Part shown: piece after piece, positions 17,614 through 29,401 of the stretch
How the letters are laid out: every line of letters starts with the position of its first letter
Numbering within the stretch: position 1 is the first letter of the stretch
Source of the DNA: an uncultured Neglectibacter sp.
GTDB lineage: Bacteria; Bacillota; Clostridia; Oscillospirales; Acutalibacteraceae
Length of the DNA stretch: 64,000 nucleotides
Assembly (NCBI GenBank): GCA_946554335.1
Contig: CAMNSA010000003.1
Coordinates: forward strand, 186,001-250,000
Direction of reading: 5' to 3'
The notes under the pieces: generated by a model
Told to the model about the DNA's origin: nothing
Databases searched by the model: none
What the model saw: the letters and a program-made list of their open reading frames with translations, nothing else
Made by a program: the position numbers and the translations under genes

Positions 17614-18697
17614 GATCTTCCTCTCCTTTCTCTTCTGTCTGTGTCTCCTGCTCCTCTTCTTCCTGAGAGGACTGGATCAGTTCTTCAATATCAATGTTGA
17701 GGCGTCCGCGGTGAATGGCCTTGATCTCCTCAGGCTCCTCGGACCTCACAGGCTCCTGTGTGAAGGAATCGGAGCTGGTCAGCCGCAGGAACAGGTCCTC
17801 CAGCGTGAGGTCTGTATTCTTTAACGCCATCATAGGCCAGCCTCTTCTTGCAAGGAGGGCAAACAGGGGCTTTCTCACATCGGCGTCCGGCGTGGACTCC
17901 ACGCTGAGCTCAAACACACCGGGCTCCTTTTCTCCCAGGGAGTATACATCCACCACATGCTCCAGCTCCCGGATCGCGTGGACAGCCTCCCGCTCGGGAG
18001 CCTCCAGACGGAGGATCAGCCTGTGGTCCTGGGAAAGGTCGTGGGCCAGGGTATCGGTCCCACCGTCCGCCACGACCTTGCCGTTATTGATAACGATGAT
18101 CCGCTGGCAGACAGCCTGGACCTCGGAGAGGATGTGAGAGCTCAGGATCACCGTGTGGTTGCGCCCCAGGCTGGTGATCAGGCTGCGGATCTCAATGATC
18201 TGCTTGGGGTCAAGACCTACAGTGGGCTCGTCCAGGATCAGCACCGGAGGATTCCCCAAAAGGGCCTGAGCGATCCCCACGCGCTGACGGTAGCCCTTGG
18301 AGAGGTTGCCGATGAGCCGGTTGTACACATTCTCGATCTTGGTCAGAGAGCAGATCTCCTTCAGATGCTTTTCCCTGGGGAGGCTGACCTTCTTCAGCTC
18401 ATACATAAAATTGAGATATTCCTTTACGGTCATATCCTGATAAAGGGGAGGAAGCTCCGGCAGATAACCGATCAGCTTCTTGACCTCATTGGGCTCATCC
18501 AAAATATTTTTTCCGAAAACCGTCACGCTTCCGGAAGTTGCCGAAAGGTACCCTGTCACAATATTCATCGTGGTGGATTTTCCCGCGCCATTCGGCCCGA
18601 GAAAGCCCACAATGGTGCCTTCCTCCACTGTAAAACTCACGCCATCCAGCGCCAGATTGGAGCCATAGCGCTTTGTGAGGTTTTTGACCTCTACCAT
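17597..18697 (-). CDS. ABC transporter ATP-binding protein, GldA-like
   Basis: A 366-residue ATPase. Walker A is GPNGAGKST (about residues 34-42), the signature is LSKGYRQRVGIAQAL, Walker B is VLILDEPTVGLDP, and the H-loop is SSHILSE, all intact. After the nucleotide-binding domain and an 85-residue ACT-like regulatory region, there is an unusual acidic tail (SSQEEEEQETQTEEKGEEDHESD). The gene heads the operon ATPase-permease-GldG-DUF4340-lipoprotein. AGGAGG lies upstream of ATG 18697, and a promoter at 18745-18773 fits. The complex likely remodels or exports something at the envelope rather than gliding; that part is inference. Confidence 0.9.
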   Translation of the reverse strand: MVEVKNLTKRYGSNLALDGVSFTVEEGTIVGFLGPNGAGKSTTMNIVTGYLSATSGSVTVFGKNILDEPNEVKKLIGYLPELPPLYQDMTVKEYLNFMYELKKVSLPREKHLKEICSLTKIENVYNRLIGNLSKGYRQRVGIAQALLGNPPVLILDEPTVGLDPKQIIEIRSLITSLGRNHTVILSSHILSEVQAVCQRIIVINNGKVVADGGTDTLAHDLSQDHRLILRLEAPEREAVHAIRELEHVVDVYSLGEKEPGVFELSVESTPDADVRKPLFALLARRGWPMMALKNTDLTLEDLFLRLTSSDSFTQEPVRSEEPEEIKAIHRGRLNIDIEELIQSSQEEEEQETQTEEKGEEDHESDI

Positions 18698-18744
18698 CTC
18701 CGTGATTCCTCCTGTTTCTGTTTCTCATTGCTTCTAACTGATTA

Positions 18745-18773
18745 ATAGTACCGCAAAGATGAGTTTTTTGCAA
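18745..18773 (-). promoter_or_regulatory. Promoter of the Gld-type ABC operon
   Basis: On the minus strand TTGCAA (18768-18773), a 17-base spacer and TACTAT (18745-18750), about 48 bases before the ATPase start. Confidence 0.6.
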
Positions 18774-18884
18774 CACTTTTCCCTCTTTGCCGGGGGATTT
18801 CCTTTATTTTAGCTTTTGAGTGTGAATTTTTTGTGAAATCGAGGTGATTCTTCTCCTGCCAATTACCGGACTCTTTTTCTTTTC

Positions 18885-18913
18885 TTGACGGAATCGCTTC
18901 AACTGGTTACAAT
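18885..18913 (+). promoter_or_regulatory. Promoter of the DUF1015-Nudix operon
   Basis: TTGACG (18885-18890), 17 bases, TACAAT (18908-18913), about 43 bases before the TTG start at 18957. It diverges from the ABC operon promoter. Confidence 0.75.
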
Positions 18914-18956
18914 GAAAAGGCAAAAAACAATCGCTCTCAGAAAGAGGTGTTGAAGC

Positions 18957-20261
18957 TTGGCAGAAATAAAGCCTTTCCACGCGCTGCGCTACGACCTTTC
19001 CAAGGCGGGAGCCATCGAGGAGTTGACCTGTCCGCCCTATGATATTATCAGTGAGGAGGAGCGCAAAGCGTTCCTTGAGAGAAACCCCTATAATGTTATC
19101 CGACTGGAGCTGCCCCGGGGAGAGGATCCCTATCGGGAAGCGGGAAACACTTTGGCGCAATGGCTCTCTCAGGGAATCCTGAAACGAGATCTGGACGAAG
19201 GCATCTATCTCTATGAGGAGGAATTTCTTTCCGGCGTTGACAAGGGAGAGAAAAAAAGCCTGTTAGGACTCATTTGCCTGGTTCGGGTGGAAGACTTCTC
19301 CACCGGCGTGGTGCTGCCCCATGAGGAGACCCTCAGCAAGGCGAAGCAGGACCGATTCGAGTTGATGAAGGCCACCTCCTGCAATTTCAGCCAGATCTAC
19401 TCGCTCTATCAGGATGAAGAGCATGTGACGAAACAGCGGCTTCAAAACCTTTCCCGCACCTGCGCCCCCCGCTATGAATTTTCCGACGGCCTGGTGACTC
19501 ACCGGCTGTGGGTGGTAAACGACCCTGTGGCCATAGAAGCCCTGCGAAAGGACTTTGCCGGGCGCCGCCTCTATATCGCGGACGGCCACCATCGGTACGA
19601 GACCGCCATTCGCTATCGGGATTGGGACCGGGAGGAGGGGCGCTGCCTTTCCGGCGCAGGTTATGTGATGATGATGCTCTGCGACATGGCGGACGAGGGC
19701 CTCACGGTGTTCCCCACCCACCGGCTGATCCGGGATTTCCCCTCCTTCGAGCCGGAAAAGCTTCTTTCCGCCTGCCGGGAGCATTTTGACCTCTCTCCCT
19801 GCGCAAATATGGAAGAGGCCCAGGAAAAGCTAACTGAGCTTTACGGGGAAGAGAAGCATGCCTTTGCCTTCTACGACGGCAAGGGCTTCACGGTGCTCAC
19901 CTTGAGGGATATTTCGGTGATGGATCAGCTGCTGCCGGAAAAGAGCGTGGATTCCCGGCGACTGGATGTAGCCATCCTGCACAGCCTGGTGCTGGAACGG
20001 CTCTTGGGCATCGACAAGGAGAACATGGCAAACCAGAAAAATCTCACCTACACCCGTAGCAGTGAGGAGGCCAAGGGCTCTGTAGACAGCGGAGAAAGCC
20101 AGTGCTGCTTCCTTTTGAACCCCACCCGGGTGGAGGAGATCGGCCGGGTAGCCGCCAACGGAGAAAAAATGCCTCAGAAATCCACCTATTTTTATCCCAA
20201 GCTCATCACAGGTCTGGTGATGAACCAGATGGAGGACCGAAGAGAGGGGAGTCATCTATGA
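18957..20261 (+). CDS. DUF1015 family protein
   Basis: A 434-residue cytoplasmic protein of the DUF1015 family, found widely in anaerobes and of uncertain biochemical function. Landmarks are IKPFHALRYD, TCPPYDIISEEER near residue 25, NVIRLELPRGE, VLPHEETLSKAKQDR, and YIADGHHRYETAIRYR near residue 205, which resembles a nucleotide or metal site. Translation starts at TTG 18957, supported by AGAGGTG and the family's usual N-terminus. It heads a two-gene operon; its stop overlaps the Nudix start (ATGA). It reads against the leftward replication fork, unlike most genes here. Confidence 0.85.
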   Translation: MAEIKPFHALRYDLSKAGAIEELTCPPYDIISEEERKAFLERNPYNVIRLELPRGEDPYREAGNTLAQWLSQGILKRDLDEGIYLYEEEFLSGVDKGEKKSLLGLICLVRVEDFSTGVVLPHEETLSKAKQDRFELMKATSCNFSQIYSLYQDEEHVTKQRLQNLSRTCAPRYEFSDGLVTHRLWVVNDPVAIEALRKDFAGRRLYIADGHHRYETAIRYRDWDREEGRCLSGAGYVMMMLCDMADEGLTVFPTHRLIRDFPSFEPEKLLSACREHFDLSPCANMEEAQEKLTELYGEEKHAFAFYDGKGFTVLTLRDISVMDQLLPEKSVDSRRLDVAILHSLVLERLLGIDKENMANQKNLTYTRSSEEAKGSVDSGESQCCFLLNPTRVEEIGRVAANGEKMPQKSTYFYPKLITGLVMNQMEDRREGSHL

Positions 20262-20806
20262 AGCTTTTTGAAAAGACCCTCTCTGAGCAGCCCATTTTTA
20301 AAGGGCGCATCATCCGGGTGCATGTGGATGAGGTCGAGCTGGAAAACGGCAGCACCTCCAAGCGGGAGGTGGTAGAGCACCCGGGCGGCGTGTGCGCGGC
20401 GGTCCTGACGGAGAAAAACGAGCTGCTTTTTGTCCGGCAGTTTCGCTACCCCTATCAAAAGGTGCTTTTAGAGCTTCCCGCCGGAAAGCTGGAGCCCGGA
20501 GAGGATCCTCTGGAGGCCATGAAACGGGAGCAGAGAGAGGAAACCGGGACCAGAAGCGATCAATACCATTTCCTGGGGAATATTTATCCCACTCCCGGCT
20601 ACTGCGGAGAGATTATCCGCCTGTGGGCCTGCCGGGCCTGTGGACAGCGGGGATCCCTTTCGCTGGACGAGGACGAATTTATCGAGGTACAGCCGATCCC
20701 CATAGAACAGGCTGTGGAAATGGTGATGGCAAACGAGATCCCGGACGCCAAAACGCAGATCGGCGTGCTGAAAACCGCCAGACTTTTACAGGAAGGAAAG
20801 CTGTAA
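20258..20806 (+). CDS. Nudix hydrolase, ADP-ribose pyrophosphatase type
   Basis: A 182-residue enzyme that should hydrolyse ADP-ribose or related NDP-sugars to AMP and sugar phosphate. The Nudix box reads GKLEPGEDPLEAMKREQREE then TG, with the metal-binding REQREE core intact. FVRQFRYPYQK and LLELPAGKL before it are typical of NudF-like enzymes, and PTPGYCGEIIRLW afterwards fits the L9-loop region. Start ATG 20258 overlaps the DUF1015 stop by four bases, showing coupling. Length is normal for the family. Confidence 0.9.
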   Translation: MKLFEKTLSEQPIFKGRIIRVHVDEVELENGSTSKREVVEHPGGVCAAVLTEKNELLFVRQFRYPYQKVLLELPAGKLEPGEDPLEAMKREQREETGTRSDQYHFLGNIYPTPGYCGEIIRLWACRACGQRGSLSLDEDEFIEVQPIPIEQAVEMVMANEIPDAKTQIGVLKTARLLQEGKL

Positions 20807-20807
20807 C

Positions 20808-20834
20808 GCGGGCTTAACCCGCATTTGGCTTTTT
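20808..20834 (+). terminator. Weak terminator after the Nudix gene
   Basis: A five-pair GCGGG/CCCGC stem (20808-20822) followed by ATTTGGCTTTTT. Short, so termination may be partial and the next lipoprotein could be co-transcribed. Confidence 0.4.
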
Positions 20835-20861
20835 ATCCTCTATTGAAAGGAAGCATTTTTC

Positions 20862-21539
20862 ATGAAATTCTATCGTATTCTTGCCCTTTGCCTGCTGTGC
20901 GCAATGCTGCTCTGCGCCGGCGGATGCTCTAAAAAACCGGGGGCTGACGAGTCCTCTATGTCTTCCAAGGCTCCCTCCTCCGCCCCGGAGAGCGTTTCCT
21001 CCCAAGAGGGAAAAAAACCTGTCTCCTCCAAGGCGCCTGCTTCTTCTGCAGATGAGTCCTCCGTCAGCAGTGAAAACCCGGGAGAGGAGGAAGAGAAGAA
21101 AAACGAGTATCTTCCTGAAACGGACACCGGCGACGAGCAGTTCAAAAAGGCTTTTGCCGGCAACGCCATCGATTTACAATTTGAACAGGAATACTCCTCC
21201 GCTACCTCCGGCACCCTGCTGATCGCCGCCTGCAGCGACGCCACCGAGCGGTGGAAGTCCTTTGTGGATTCCGCCTATGAAGAAGTCCTTGCCCTCGCCT
21301 CGGAAGCGGATGCTCAGTCTATCAGGGCCTCTCAGGAGGAGTGGAACCAGAGCGGGGATCAGCGCCTCGCCGAGATCCGGGAGCAGGCCATCGCGGAGGG
21401 CGGCGCGTTGAAAGCCGCCCGGGCCGTCATGCTGTTTTACAGGGAACGGGCGGCCGAGCTTTGTTATCTCCACTACACCCTCGCGGGAGACCTGCCCGAC
21501 TTCCCGGAGATCACTCCGGAAGGCGGAGCTATGGGATAA
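20862..21539 (+). CDS. Lipoprotein with LprI/DUF1311-like helical domain
   Basis: A 225-residue predicted lipoprotein. The signal peptide ends CAGGC (Cys22), followed by about 60 residues of Ser/Pro/Glu linker. The C-terminal half (from about residue 115) is helical and resembles the DUF1311/LprI lysozyme-inhibitor-like fold: CSDATERWKSFVDSAYEEVLALAS, QSIRASQEEWNQSGDQRLAEIRE, ARAVMLFYRERAAELCYLHY. This resemblance is by pattern only. It follows the Nudix gene by 55 bases and has a good terminator after it. Role unknown, probably at the envelope. Confidence 0.65.
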   Translation: MKFYRILALCLLCAMLLCAGGCSKKPGADESSMSSKAPSSAPESVSSQEGKKPVSSKAPASSADESSVSSENPGEEEEKKNEYLPETDTGDEQFKKAFAGNAIDLQFEQEYSSATSGTLLIAACSDATERWKSFVDSAYEEVLALASEADAQSIRASQEEWNQSGDQRLAEIREQAIAEGGALKAARAVMLFYRERAAELCYLHYTLAGDLPDFPEITPEGGAMG

Positions 21540-21594
21540 GGTTCGGACCCGTAGGGATCCTTCGGGAAACAGCACTTCAAAAATAAGGCTCGTT

Positions 21595-21632
21595 CTGCCG
21601 TGAAAAAATTTTCGCGGCAGATTTTTCTTTTT
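21595..21632 (+). terminator. Terminator of the lipoprotein gene
   Basis: Stem CTGCCG-TGAAAA with TTTTCG-CGGCAG (21595-21620), followed by ATTTTTCTTTTT. Confidence 0.75.
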
Positions 21633-21895
21633 CAGCTTGGGCTCTTCTCATGAATTTCCTTTTCTTTTCCCAAAAAATATGGTACAATGATTGTAGAATT
21701 CTTCTGCGATCATATGGGAGAAGCCCTAAATCGCGAAGCGGTTTTCTTTTCTCGCAAGCTCGAAAAGTACCGGACTTCTCCAAACAGATGGCGCTTTCAG
21801 CGCTTATGGTATGATTATGGAAATCATTATAGAAAAGGAGGAGGCCTGCGCACTCTCTTTCCGTCAGAGAGGCAAAAGCCGCAGGAAAAGAGATC
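21633..21895 (+). promoter_or_regulatory. Leader region of the esterase gene
   Basis: No gene seen. A good -10 box TACAAT lies at 21683-21688, but only a weak -35 precedes it, so a transcript leader of about 200 bases is likely. The leader holds several short inverted repeats (GCGCTTTCAGCGC near 21795, CTCTCTTTCCGTCAGAGAG near 21855) of unknown meaning. Confidence 0.35.
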
Positions 21896-22717
21896 ATGTC
21901 ATATCTTCAATTCAATTTTGAAAGCGAGTATCTGGAGGGGAACACCGCTATCTCCGTGATCCTTCCGGACAAGAAGAGGGGCATCACCCCTCAGGAGTTT
22001 TACCGGGGCGACAAAAAGTATAAGGTCCTCTGGCTGCTCCACGGCACCTACGGCGATCACTCTGACTGGATTCGGAAAAGCAATATTGAGCTTTACGCCT
22101 GCGAGCGGGACCTGATCGTGGTCATGCCCAGCGCCCTGAACTCCAACTACGCCAACTGGCCCAATTTCTCCATCGGCTACAATATGTACGACTTCTTCTT
22201 TGACGAGCTGATGCCCCTGATCTACGGCTGGTTCCCGGCCTCCGACAAGCGGGAGGACAACTACATCGCCGGGCTTTCTATGGGCGGAAGGGGAACCTGC
22301 GTATACGCATTCAGCCACCCGGAGAAATTCGCCGCGGCCGCCGTGCTCTCCGCCTGCCCCAGAAATGTGGAGTTGCTTCCCACCCAGGAGCCTCATATGT
22401 GGAAGCGCACTCAGGGCAGTATCGATAACGCAGGCGGGCTGGAGGCCTATCTCAACTCTCCGGAAAACACCTGGCGTACCGTGAAAGAAAAAGCCAAAAC
22501 AGGGGAGCTGCCCAGGCTGTATTTTGCCATCGGCAAAAAGGATGGCTTCTATAACGCCTTTGTCTCCTTCAAGGAGTACGCGAAGGAGATCGGCTTAGAG
22601 GCTGAATTTGAGGAGATCGACGGCTTTGCCCATGAATGGCGGTTCTGGGATCTCACCATCCAGCACGCCCTTTCCTTCTTCGGCCTGGACGACGACAGCG
22701 CGGGGAATCCGTTCTAA
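21896..22717 (+). CDS. Alpha/beta-hydrolase esterase, FrmB/feruloyl-esterase-like
   Basis: A 273-residue cytoplasmic esterase of the group that includes S-formylglutathione hydrolase, acetyl-xylan and feruloyl esterases. KVLWLLHGTYGDHSDW is the oxyanion segment; the nucleophile elbow is GLSMGG with Ser128; the His is likely in GFAHEWRFWD near residue 243. No signal peptide is visible, so it acts inside the cell. Start ATG 21896 has AGGAAAAGAG upstream. It is a single gene closed by a strong shared terminator. Substrate cannot be named; the surface GH5 enzyme elsewhere hints at polysaccharide use but is not linked. Confidence 0.8.
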   Translation: MSYLQFNFESEYLEGNTAISVILPDKKRGITPQEFYRGDKKYKVLWLLHGTYGDHSDWIRKSNIELYACERDLIVVMPSALNSNYANWPNFSIGYNMYDFFFDELMPLIYGWFPASDKREDNYIAGLSMGGRGTCVYAFSHPEKFAAAAVLSACPRNVELLPTQEPHMWKRTQGSIDNAGGLEAYLNSPENTWRTVKEKAKTGELPRLYFAIGKKDGFYNAFVSFKEYAKEIGLEAEFEEIDGFAHEWRFWDLTIQHALSFFGLDDDSAGNPF

Positions 22718-22765
22718 TTGTTTCCGGACAGATCGGAGCTCCCTTCTCTTGCCAATAAAACAGCG

Positions 22766-22805
22766 AAAAACGAGCCCTGGCTTAAAAAAGCCAGGGCTCG
22801 TTTTT
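22766..22805. terminator. Bidirectional terminator between the esterase and gyrA
   Basis: A perfect 13-bp stem (22771-22783 with 22788-22800), loop AAAA, flanked by five A on the left and five T on the right, so it serves both convergent genes. Confidence 0.95.
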
Positions 22806-22809
22806 CGTT

Positions 22810-25392
22810 TTATTCTTCTGTCTCATCGATCTCTTCTCCGGTGAGGTCTTCCTCTGGGACAGCGCCCTCCGGCTCTGCGCCTTCCTCCGCCGTGCCGTCG
22901 TCCTCGATCTCCACCAGATCCACCTCGTCCTCCTCGTGGGGCGCTCTGGCCAAGGTGACTACCCTGCTGCCCTCGGAAAGCTTCATGACCCGCACGCCCT
23001 TGCTGGGACGGGCGCACAGACGGATGGATGAAGCCGCGATGCGGATGATCACACCGTCCTCGGAAATGAGAATGATGTCGTCGTCCAGGCTCACCGCCTG
23101 GATAGCCGCCACATCTCCGAACTTCTCCGTGTGGTAATTGGTAAGGCCCTTACCGCCCCGGTGCTGGAGCCGGTAATTGTCCGGCAGGGAGAGACGGCCA
23201 TAGCCCGTTTCCGTCACGGTGAGCACCAGCTCGTTTTCTTTCAGAACCGCCAGCCCCACAATGCAGTCGTCCTCCGAAAGCCGCATGACCCGCACGCCTC
23301 GGGCGGTCCGGCTCAATTCTCTTGCCTGGGTCTCTTCAAAACGAATGGCCATACCCTTTTTGGTAGCTGCCAGCAGCTGATCGCTTCCATCTGTGACCCG
23401 CACCCAGGAAAGCACATCTCCCTCGTCAAGGTCGATGGCGATCAAGCCGCCCTTTCTGGCCGTGTCGTAGGCGGAAAGGCGAGTACGCTTGATAATGCCG
23501 TTTTTCGTTACCATCACCAGGTATTTCTCCGAATCGAATTCCGTGACCCGGATCATGGAGGTGATACTTTCCTCCGGCCCGAGGGGAAGCAGATTCTTGA
23601 TATTCATGCCCCGGCTGGTGCGTGACCCCTCCGGAATCTCATAGCATTTCAGCTTATAGACTCTTCCCAAATTGGAGAAGAACATCACATAGTCATGGCT
23701 TCCGGTGACAAACAGCTCGGTGGCCACATCCTCTTCCCGCCTGGTCATGCCCGTAACGCCCCGGCCACCTCGCCTTTGCAGGCGGTAGGTATCCACCTTC
23801 TGGCGCTTAACATAGCCGAAGTTCGTCATGGTGAGCACACATTCCTCCACGGGGATCAGGTCCTCGATATCCACCTCTCCGCTGACGGCGGCGATCTCCG
23901 TGCGGCGCTCGTCTCCAAACTTTCTCTTCATTTCCTGGGCTTCGTCCTTGAGGATGGCAAGCCTTCTTGCTTCGCTTCCCAGAATGTCGTTCAAATCATC
24001 AATGAGCGTGTGCAGCTCGTTTAACTCATTTTCGATTTTCAAAATCTCCAGCCCTGCCAGCTGTCCCAGTTGGAAGCGGCAAATGGCGTCCGCCTGCACC
24101 TCGTCAAAGTCAAAACGCTCCATCAGCGCCGCCCTGGCTTCCGGCCGCCCGCCTTTACAGGCACGGATCGTCTCGATAATTTCGTCCACAATGTCAATGG
24201 CGCGCTTCAAGCCCTCCAGAATATGGGCCCGATCCTGGGCCTTCTTCAGGTCAAACTGAGTGCGTCTGGTGATGACCTGCGTCTGAAACTTAACATATTC
24301 CTGCAGAATCTCCCGCAGATTGAGCATTTTCGGCTCGCCGTCCACAATGGCCAGCATGATCACGCCGAAGGTGGTTTGCAGCTGAGTAAAGGAGAACAGG
24401 TGATTCAGAACAATCTGAGCAGAGGCGTCCCGCTTGATATCGATGACAATATGCATTCCGTTCCTGTCAGAATGATCGTCGATATTGGAGATTCCCTCGA
24501 TCCGCTTCTCCTTCACCAGATCGGCGATGCTCTCAATGAGCCTTGCCTTGTTCACCTGATAGGGAAGCTCGGTGACGATGATCTTGGAGCGCCCTGTCTT
24601 CTCGTTTTCCTCGATCTCCGCCCTGGCCCGCACCGTGATCTTGCCCCGGCCTGTGGCATAGGCCGCCCGAATACCGCTGCGGCCCATGATAATGCCTCCC
24701 GTGGGGAAATCGGGCCCCTTGATGTGCTCCATCAATTCTTCCAGAGTGGCGTCCGGATGGTCGATCAGACAGCACATGCCGTCGATGACCTCTCCCATAT
24801 TGTGCGGGGGGATATTGGTGGCCATTCCCACGGCGATACCGGTGGAACCGTTTACCAGCAGATTCGGGAAATGGCTGGGCAGCACAGTGGGCTCCTTCAA
24901 ACGGTCGTCGTAATTGGGGGTGAAGTCCACCGTGTCCTTGTCGATATCCTGTAGCATCTCTACCGACAGCTTATTCATTTTAGCCTCGGTATATCGATAG
25001 GCGGCAGGAGGATCTCCGTCAATAGAACCAAAGTTTCCGTGGCCGTCCACCAGCATATAGCGCATGGAGAAATCCTGGGCCAGACGCACCAGGGCGTCAT
25101 AGACAGAGGCGTCTCCGTGGGGGTGATAGCGGCCCAGCACGGTACCTACCGTATCCGCGCATTTCCGATAGGGCTTCTCCGGCCACAGGGTATTTTCATA
25201 CATGGTGTAGAGAATTCTTCTGTGTACCGGCTTCAAGCCGTCCCGCACATCGGGAAGGGCTCTCTGCACAATTACGGACATGGAGTAATCCAGGAAGGAC
25301 TTACGCATCTCCTTCGTGACATCCACATTGATAACTTTTCCGCTGGATCCTTCCAGAAGGTTCCCTTGGTTACCGGTGTTTTCAAAATCCAT
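22810..25392 (-). CDS. gyrA: DNA gyrase subunit A
   Basis: An 860-residue subunit that cuts and religates DNA. The catalytic tyrosine is Tyr134 in AAYRYTE; the DNA-wrapping GyrA box is QRRGGRG; the C-terminal beta-pinwheel blades are seen as repeated [12 protein letters not shown]-like units, and the tail is very acidic ([14 protein letters not shown] and onward). In the quinolone-determining region the sequence is HGDASVYDA: Ala95 is at the position of E. coli Ser83, Asp99 matches Asp87. It follows gyrB and a small membrane gene. Length matches the family. Confidence 0.97.
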   Translation of the reverse strand: MDFENTGNQGNLLEGSSGKVINVDVTKEMRKSFLDYSMSVIVQRALPDVRDGLKPVHRRILYTMYENTLWPEKPYRKCADTVGTVLGRYHPHGDASVYDALVRLAQDFSMRYMLVDGHGNFGSIDGDPPAAYRYTEAKMNKLSVEMLQDIDKDTVDFTPNYDDRLKEPTVLPSHFPNLLVNGSTGIAVGMATNIPPHNMGEVIDGMCCLIDHPDATLEELMEHIKGPDFPTGGIIMGRSGIRAAYATGRGKITVRARAEIEENEKTGRSKIIVTELPYQVNKARLIESIADLVKEKRIEGISNIDDHSDRNGMHIVIDIKRDASAQIVLNHLFSFTQLQTTFGVIMLAIVDGEPKMLNLREILQEYVKFQTQVITRRTQFDLKKAQDRAHILEGLKRAIDIVDEIIETIRACKGGRPEARAALMERFDFDEVQADAICRFQLGQLAGLEILKIENELNELHTLIDDLNDILGSEARRLAILKDEAQEMKRKFGDERRTEIAAVSGEVDIEDLIPVEECVLTMTNFGYVKRQKVDTYRLQRRGGRGVTGMTRREEDVATELFVTGSHDYVMFFSNLGRVYKLKCYEIPEGSRTSRGMNIKNLLPLGPEESITSMIRVTEFDSEKYLVMVTKNGIIKRTRLSAYDTARKGGLIAIDLDEGDVLSWVRVTDGSDQLLAATKKGMAIRFEETQARELSRTARGVRVMRLSEDDCIVGLAVLKENELVLTVTETGYGRLSLPDNYRLQHRGGKGLTNYHTEKFGDVAAIQAVSLDDDIILISEDGVIIRIAASSIRLCARPSKGVRVMKLSEGSRVVTLARAPHEEDEVDLVEIEDDGTAEEGAEPEGAVPEEDLTGEEIDETEE

Positions 25393-25434
25393 AGGTGATT
25401 CGCCTTTCTTCTAGGTTTACCTGAGCTGTAACGC

Positions 25435-28054
<2,620 letters not shown>

Positions 28055-28100
28055 CTATTTTCCCTTGAAGTAAAAATTTCTGAAAAGACGGGGAAAATAG

Positions 28101-28139
28101 AAAAAAGCCTTCTGGCGCAAAATAGAGCGCACAGAAGGT
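28101..28139 (-). terminator. Terminator of the dnaA-side operon
   Basis: Stem CCTTCTG-(bulge)-GCGC with GCGC-CAGAAGG on the minus strand, followed by C and six T. It lies 68 bases past the zinc-ribbon gene and separates it from gyrB. Confidence 0.75.
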
Positions 28140-28206
28140 CTTCTGCTTAAAATTTGTTCTTTTCCCGAAAAGATTTACGGTCCGCCCGAAACCGAAAATT
28201 CCGGTT

Positions 28207-29073
28207 TTATTTTTCGATTTCTTTCAGCCTTTTTTCAATATAGGCCGGGTCGTTGTATTTGGCAAAGAAATCTCCATCTGTTTCCGGAATTTCCACGCTG
28301 CTGACCACTCGGGAAGATCTTCTTGGCTCTTCCGCCGGATAAAAGGTGACCGCGTCCTGCATACTCGCTTCCAGCTTTTCCTCACGCTGCACAGGGCCGT
28401 TCACCGCAGTCCTGTTTCTGGGCAGAGGGGTTCTTTCAGCCTGAGGCTTTCTTTGGACCTCATGGGCAGGAGAGGAAGCAGGAGCAGGTTTCGAGTCCCT
28501 TGGGGTCGATTTCGCCGGAGGAAGCTTTTCCAGGACGGAGGTTTTTTCCTCCGCTCTTTGAAGAGCCGGACTTTCCTGCCGCCTGGGAGCAGGTCTTTTT
28601 GGGGCTTCCAGCCGCTCAATCGTGCCCGTCTCATATTCCATTTTCGGCAGGTAGTCCCCCTCGTCGGCAAAGGCTCTGTTTCTTCTCACAGCATTACTGC
28701 CTTCCGGAGCGGCCGGACGCTGCGCCCTGCTTTTTCCCCGTTCCACCTGAGACTTTGGCACTTTTTTGATAACCGGCTTTTTCAGATAGACTAAAAAAAG
28801 GCTCAACAGGAAAAAGACCGCAAAGGGCAAAAAGACCTGAAGGATCGTGGAAAGAGAAATATCGTCCAGAATGAATTTGTGGAAAAAGTAGGTGATCCCC
28901 CCGAAAAGTGCGGCAATCACCGCAAATACATAAACCAGAGGAGAAAGAAAAATATTGGAAATCCCGCCGCAGCGCGGGCATTTATATTCTCCCTGCCGTT
29001 TTAAAGACCAGGTTCGGATCAAATTTACCCGTTTTTTGCAGTAGGGGCAGGTGGGAACTCCAAAATACTGCAT
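28207..29073 (-). CDS. Zinc-ribbon membrane protein, unknown function
   Basis: A 288-residue protein. The N-terminus carries a four-Cys zinc ribbon (Cys9, Cys12, Cys32, Cys35: CPYC and CPRC), then two membrane helices (about residues 41-61 and 75-97). The remaining 190 residues form a long basic, Pro/Arg/Ser-rich, probably disordered cytoplasmic tail ending DFFAKYNDPAYIEKRLKEIEK. The start is uncertain: ATG 29073 (MQYFGVPTC) is favoured because an ATG four codons earlier touches the AAAGGA site. It follows remB in the recF operon. I do not recognise a named family. Confidence 0.6.
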   Translation of the reverse strand: MQYFGVPTCPYCKKRVNLIRTWSLKRQGEYKCPRCGGISNIFLSPLVYVFAVIAALFGGITYFFHKFILDDISLSTILQVFLPFAVFFLLSLFLVYLKKPVIKKVPKSQVERGKSRAQRPAAPEGSNAVRRNRAFADEGDYLPKMEYETGTIERLEAPKRPAPRRQESPALQRAEEKTSVLEKLPPAKSTPRDSKPAPASSPAHEVQRKPQAERTPLPRNRTAVNGPVQREEKLEASMQDAVTFYPAEEPRRSSRVVSSVEIPETDGDFFAKYNDPAYIEKRLKEIEK

Positions 29074-29113
29074 TTCAACTACCATTCCTTTCCGATGATC
29101 CGGCTTTTTATGA

Positions 29114-29398
29114 TCATCCGTTTGATTCATTCTCCGCTGAAAAGATCCGGCTTTCCGAAGCTCTTCTGAAAAGAGTGGAGGCAGAGATCTGAGAGAGATA
29201 GACAATTTCTGCGCCCTTTTCCAAACACACCAAAAAGGACTTGGGAAGCTCCATGGACACATTGATCACCCGGTTTTCCTTTTGCGCTTTTGTCAAATAG
29301 TTTCTGGTGTGCTTTGACACCGTGGTGTGATCTAAATCAAAAATTCCGAGAATGTTTTTTTCCGGGATAACAGTATTCTGTCCAAGGTGAAGGTACAT
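29114..29398 (-). CDS. remB: RemB-like extracellular matrix regulator (DUF370)
   Basis: A 94-residue DUF370 protein. MYLHLGQNTVIPEKNILGIFDL is the hallmark start, and VINVSMELPKSFLV and VYLSQISASTLFRR close the domain. In B. subtilis RemB (YaaB) lies between recF and gyrB, the same place as here, and its paralogue RemA is a DNA-binding activator of biofilm matrix genes. Whether this copy regulates matrix genes is inference. It begins three bases after recF ends, so it is in the same operon. Confidence 0.9.
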   Translation of the reverse strand: MYLHLGQNTVIPEKNILGIFDLDHTTVSKHTRNYLTKAQKENRVINVSMELPKSFLVCLEKGAEIVYLSQISASTLFRRASESRIFSAENESNG

Positions 29399-29401
29399 GT
29401 T

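Noticed and set aside
21687-21959. 90-codon frame in the esterase leader
   Set aside because: No ribosome site, overlaps the esterase start in another frame, and no recognisable sequence.
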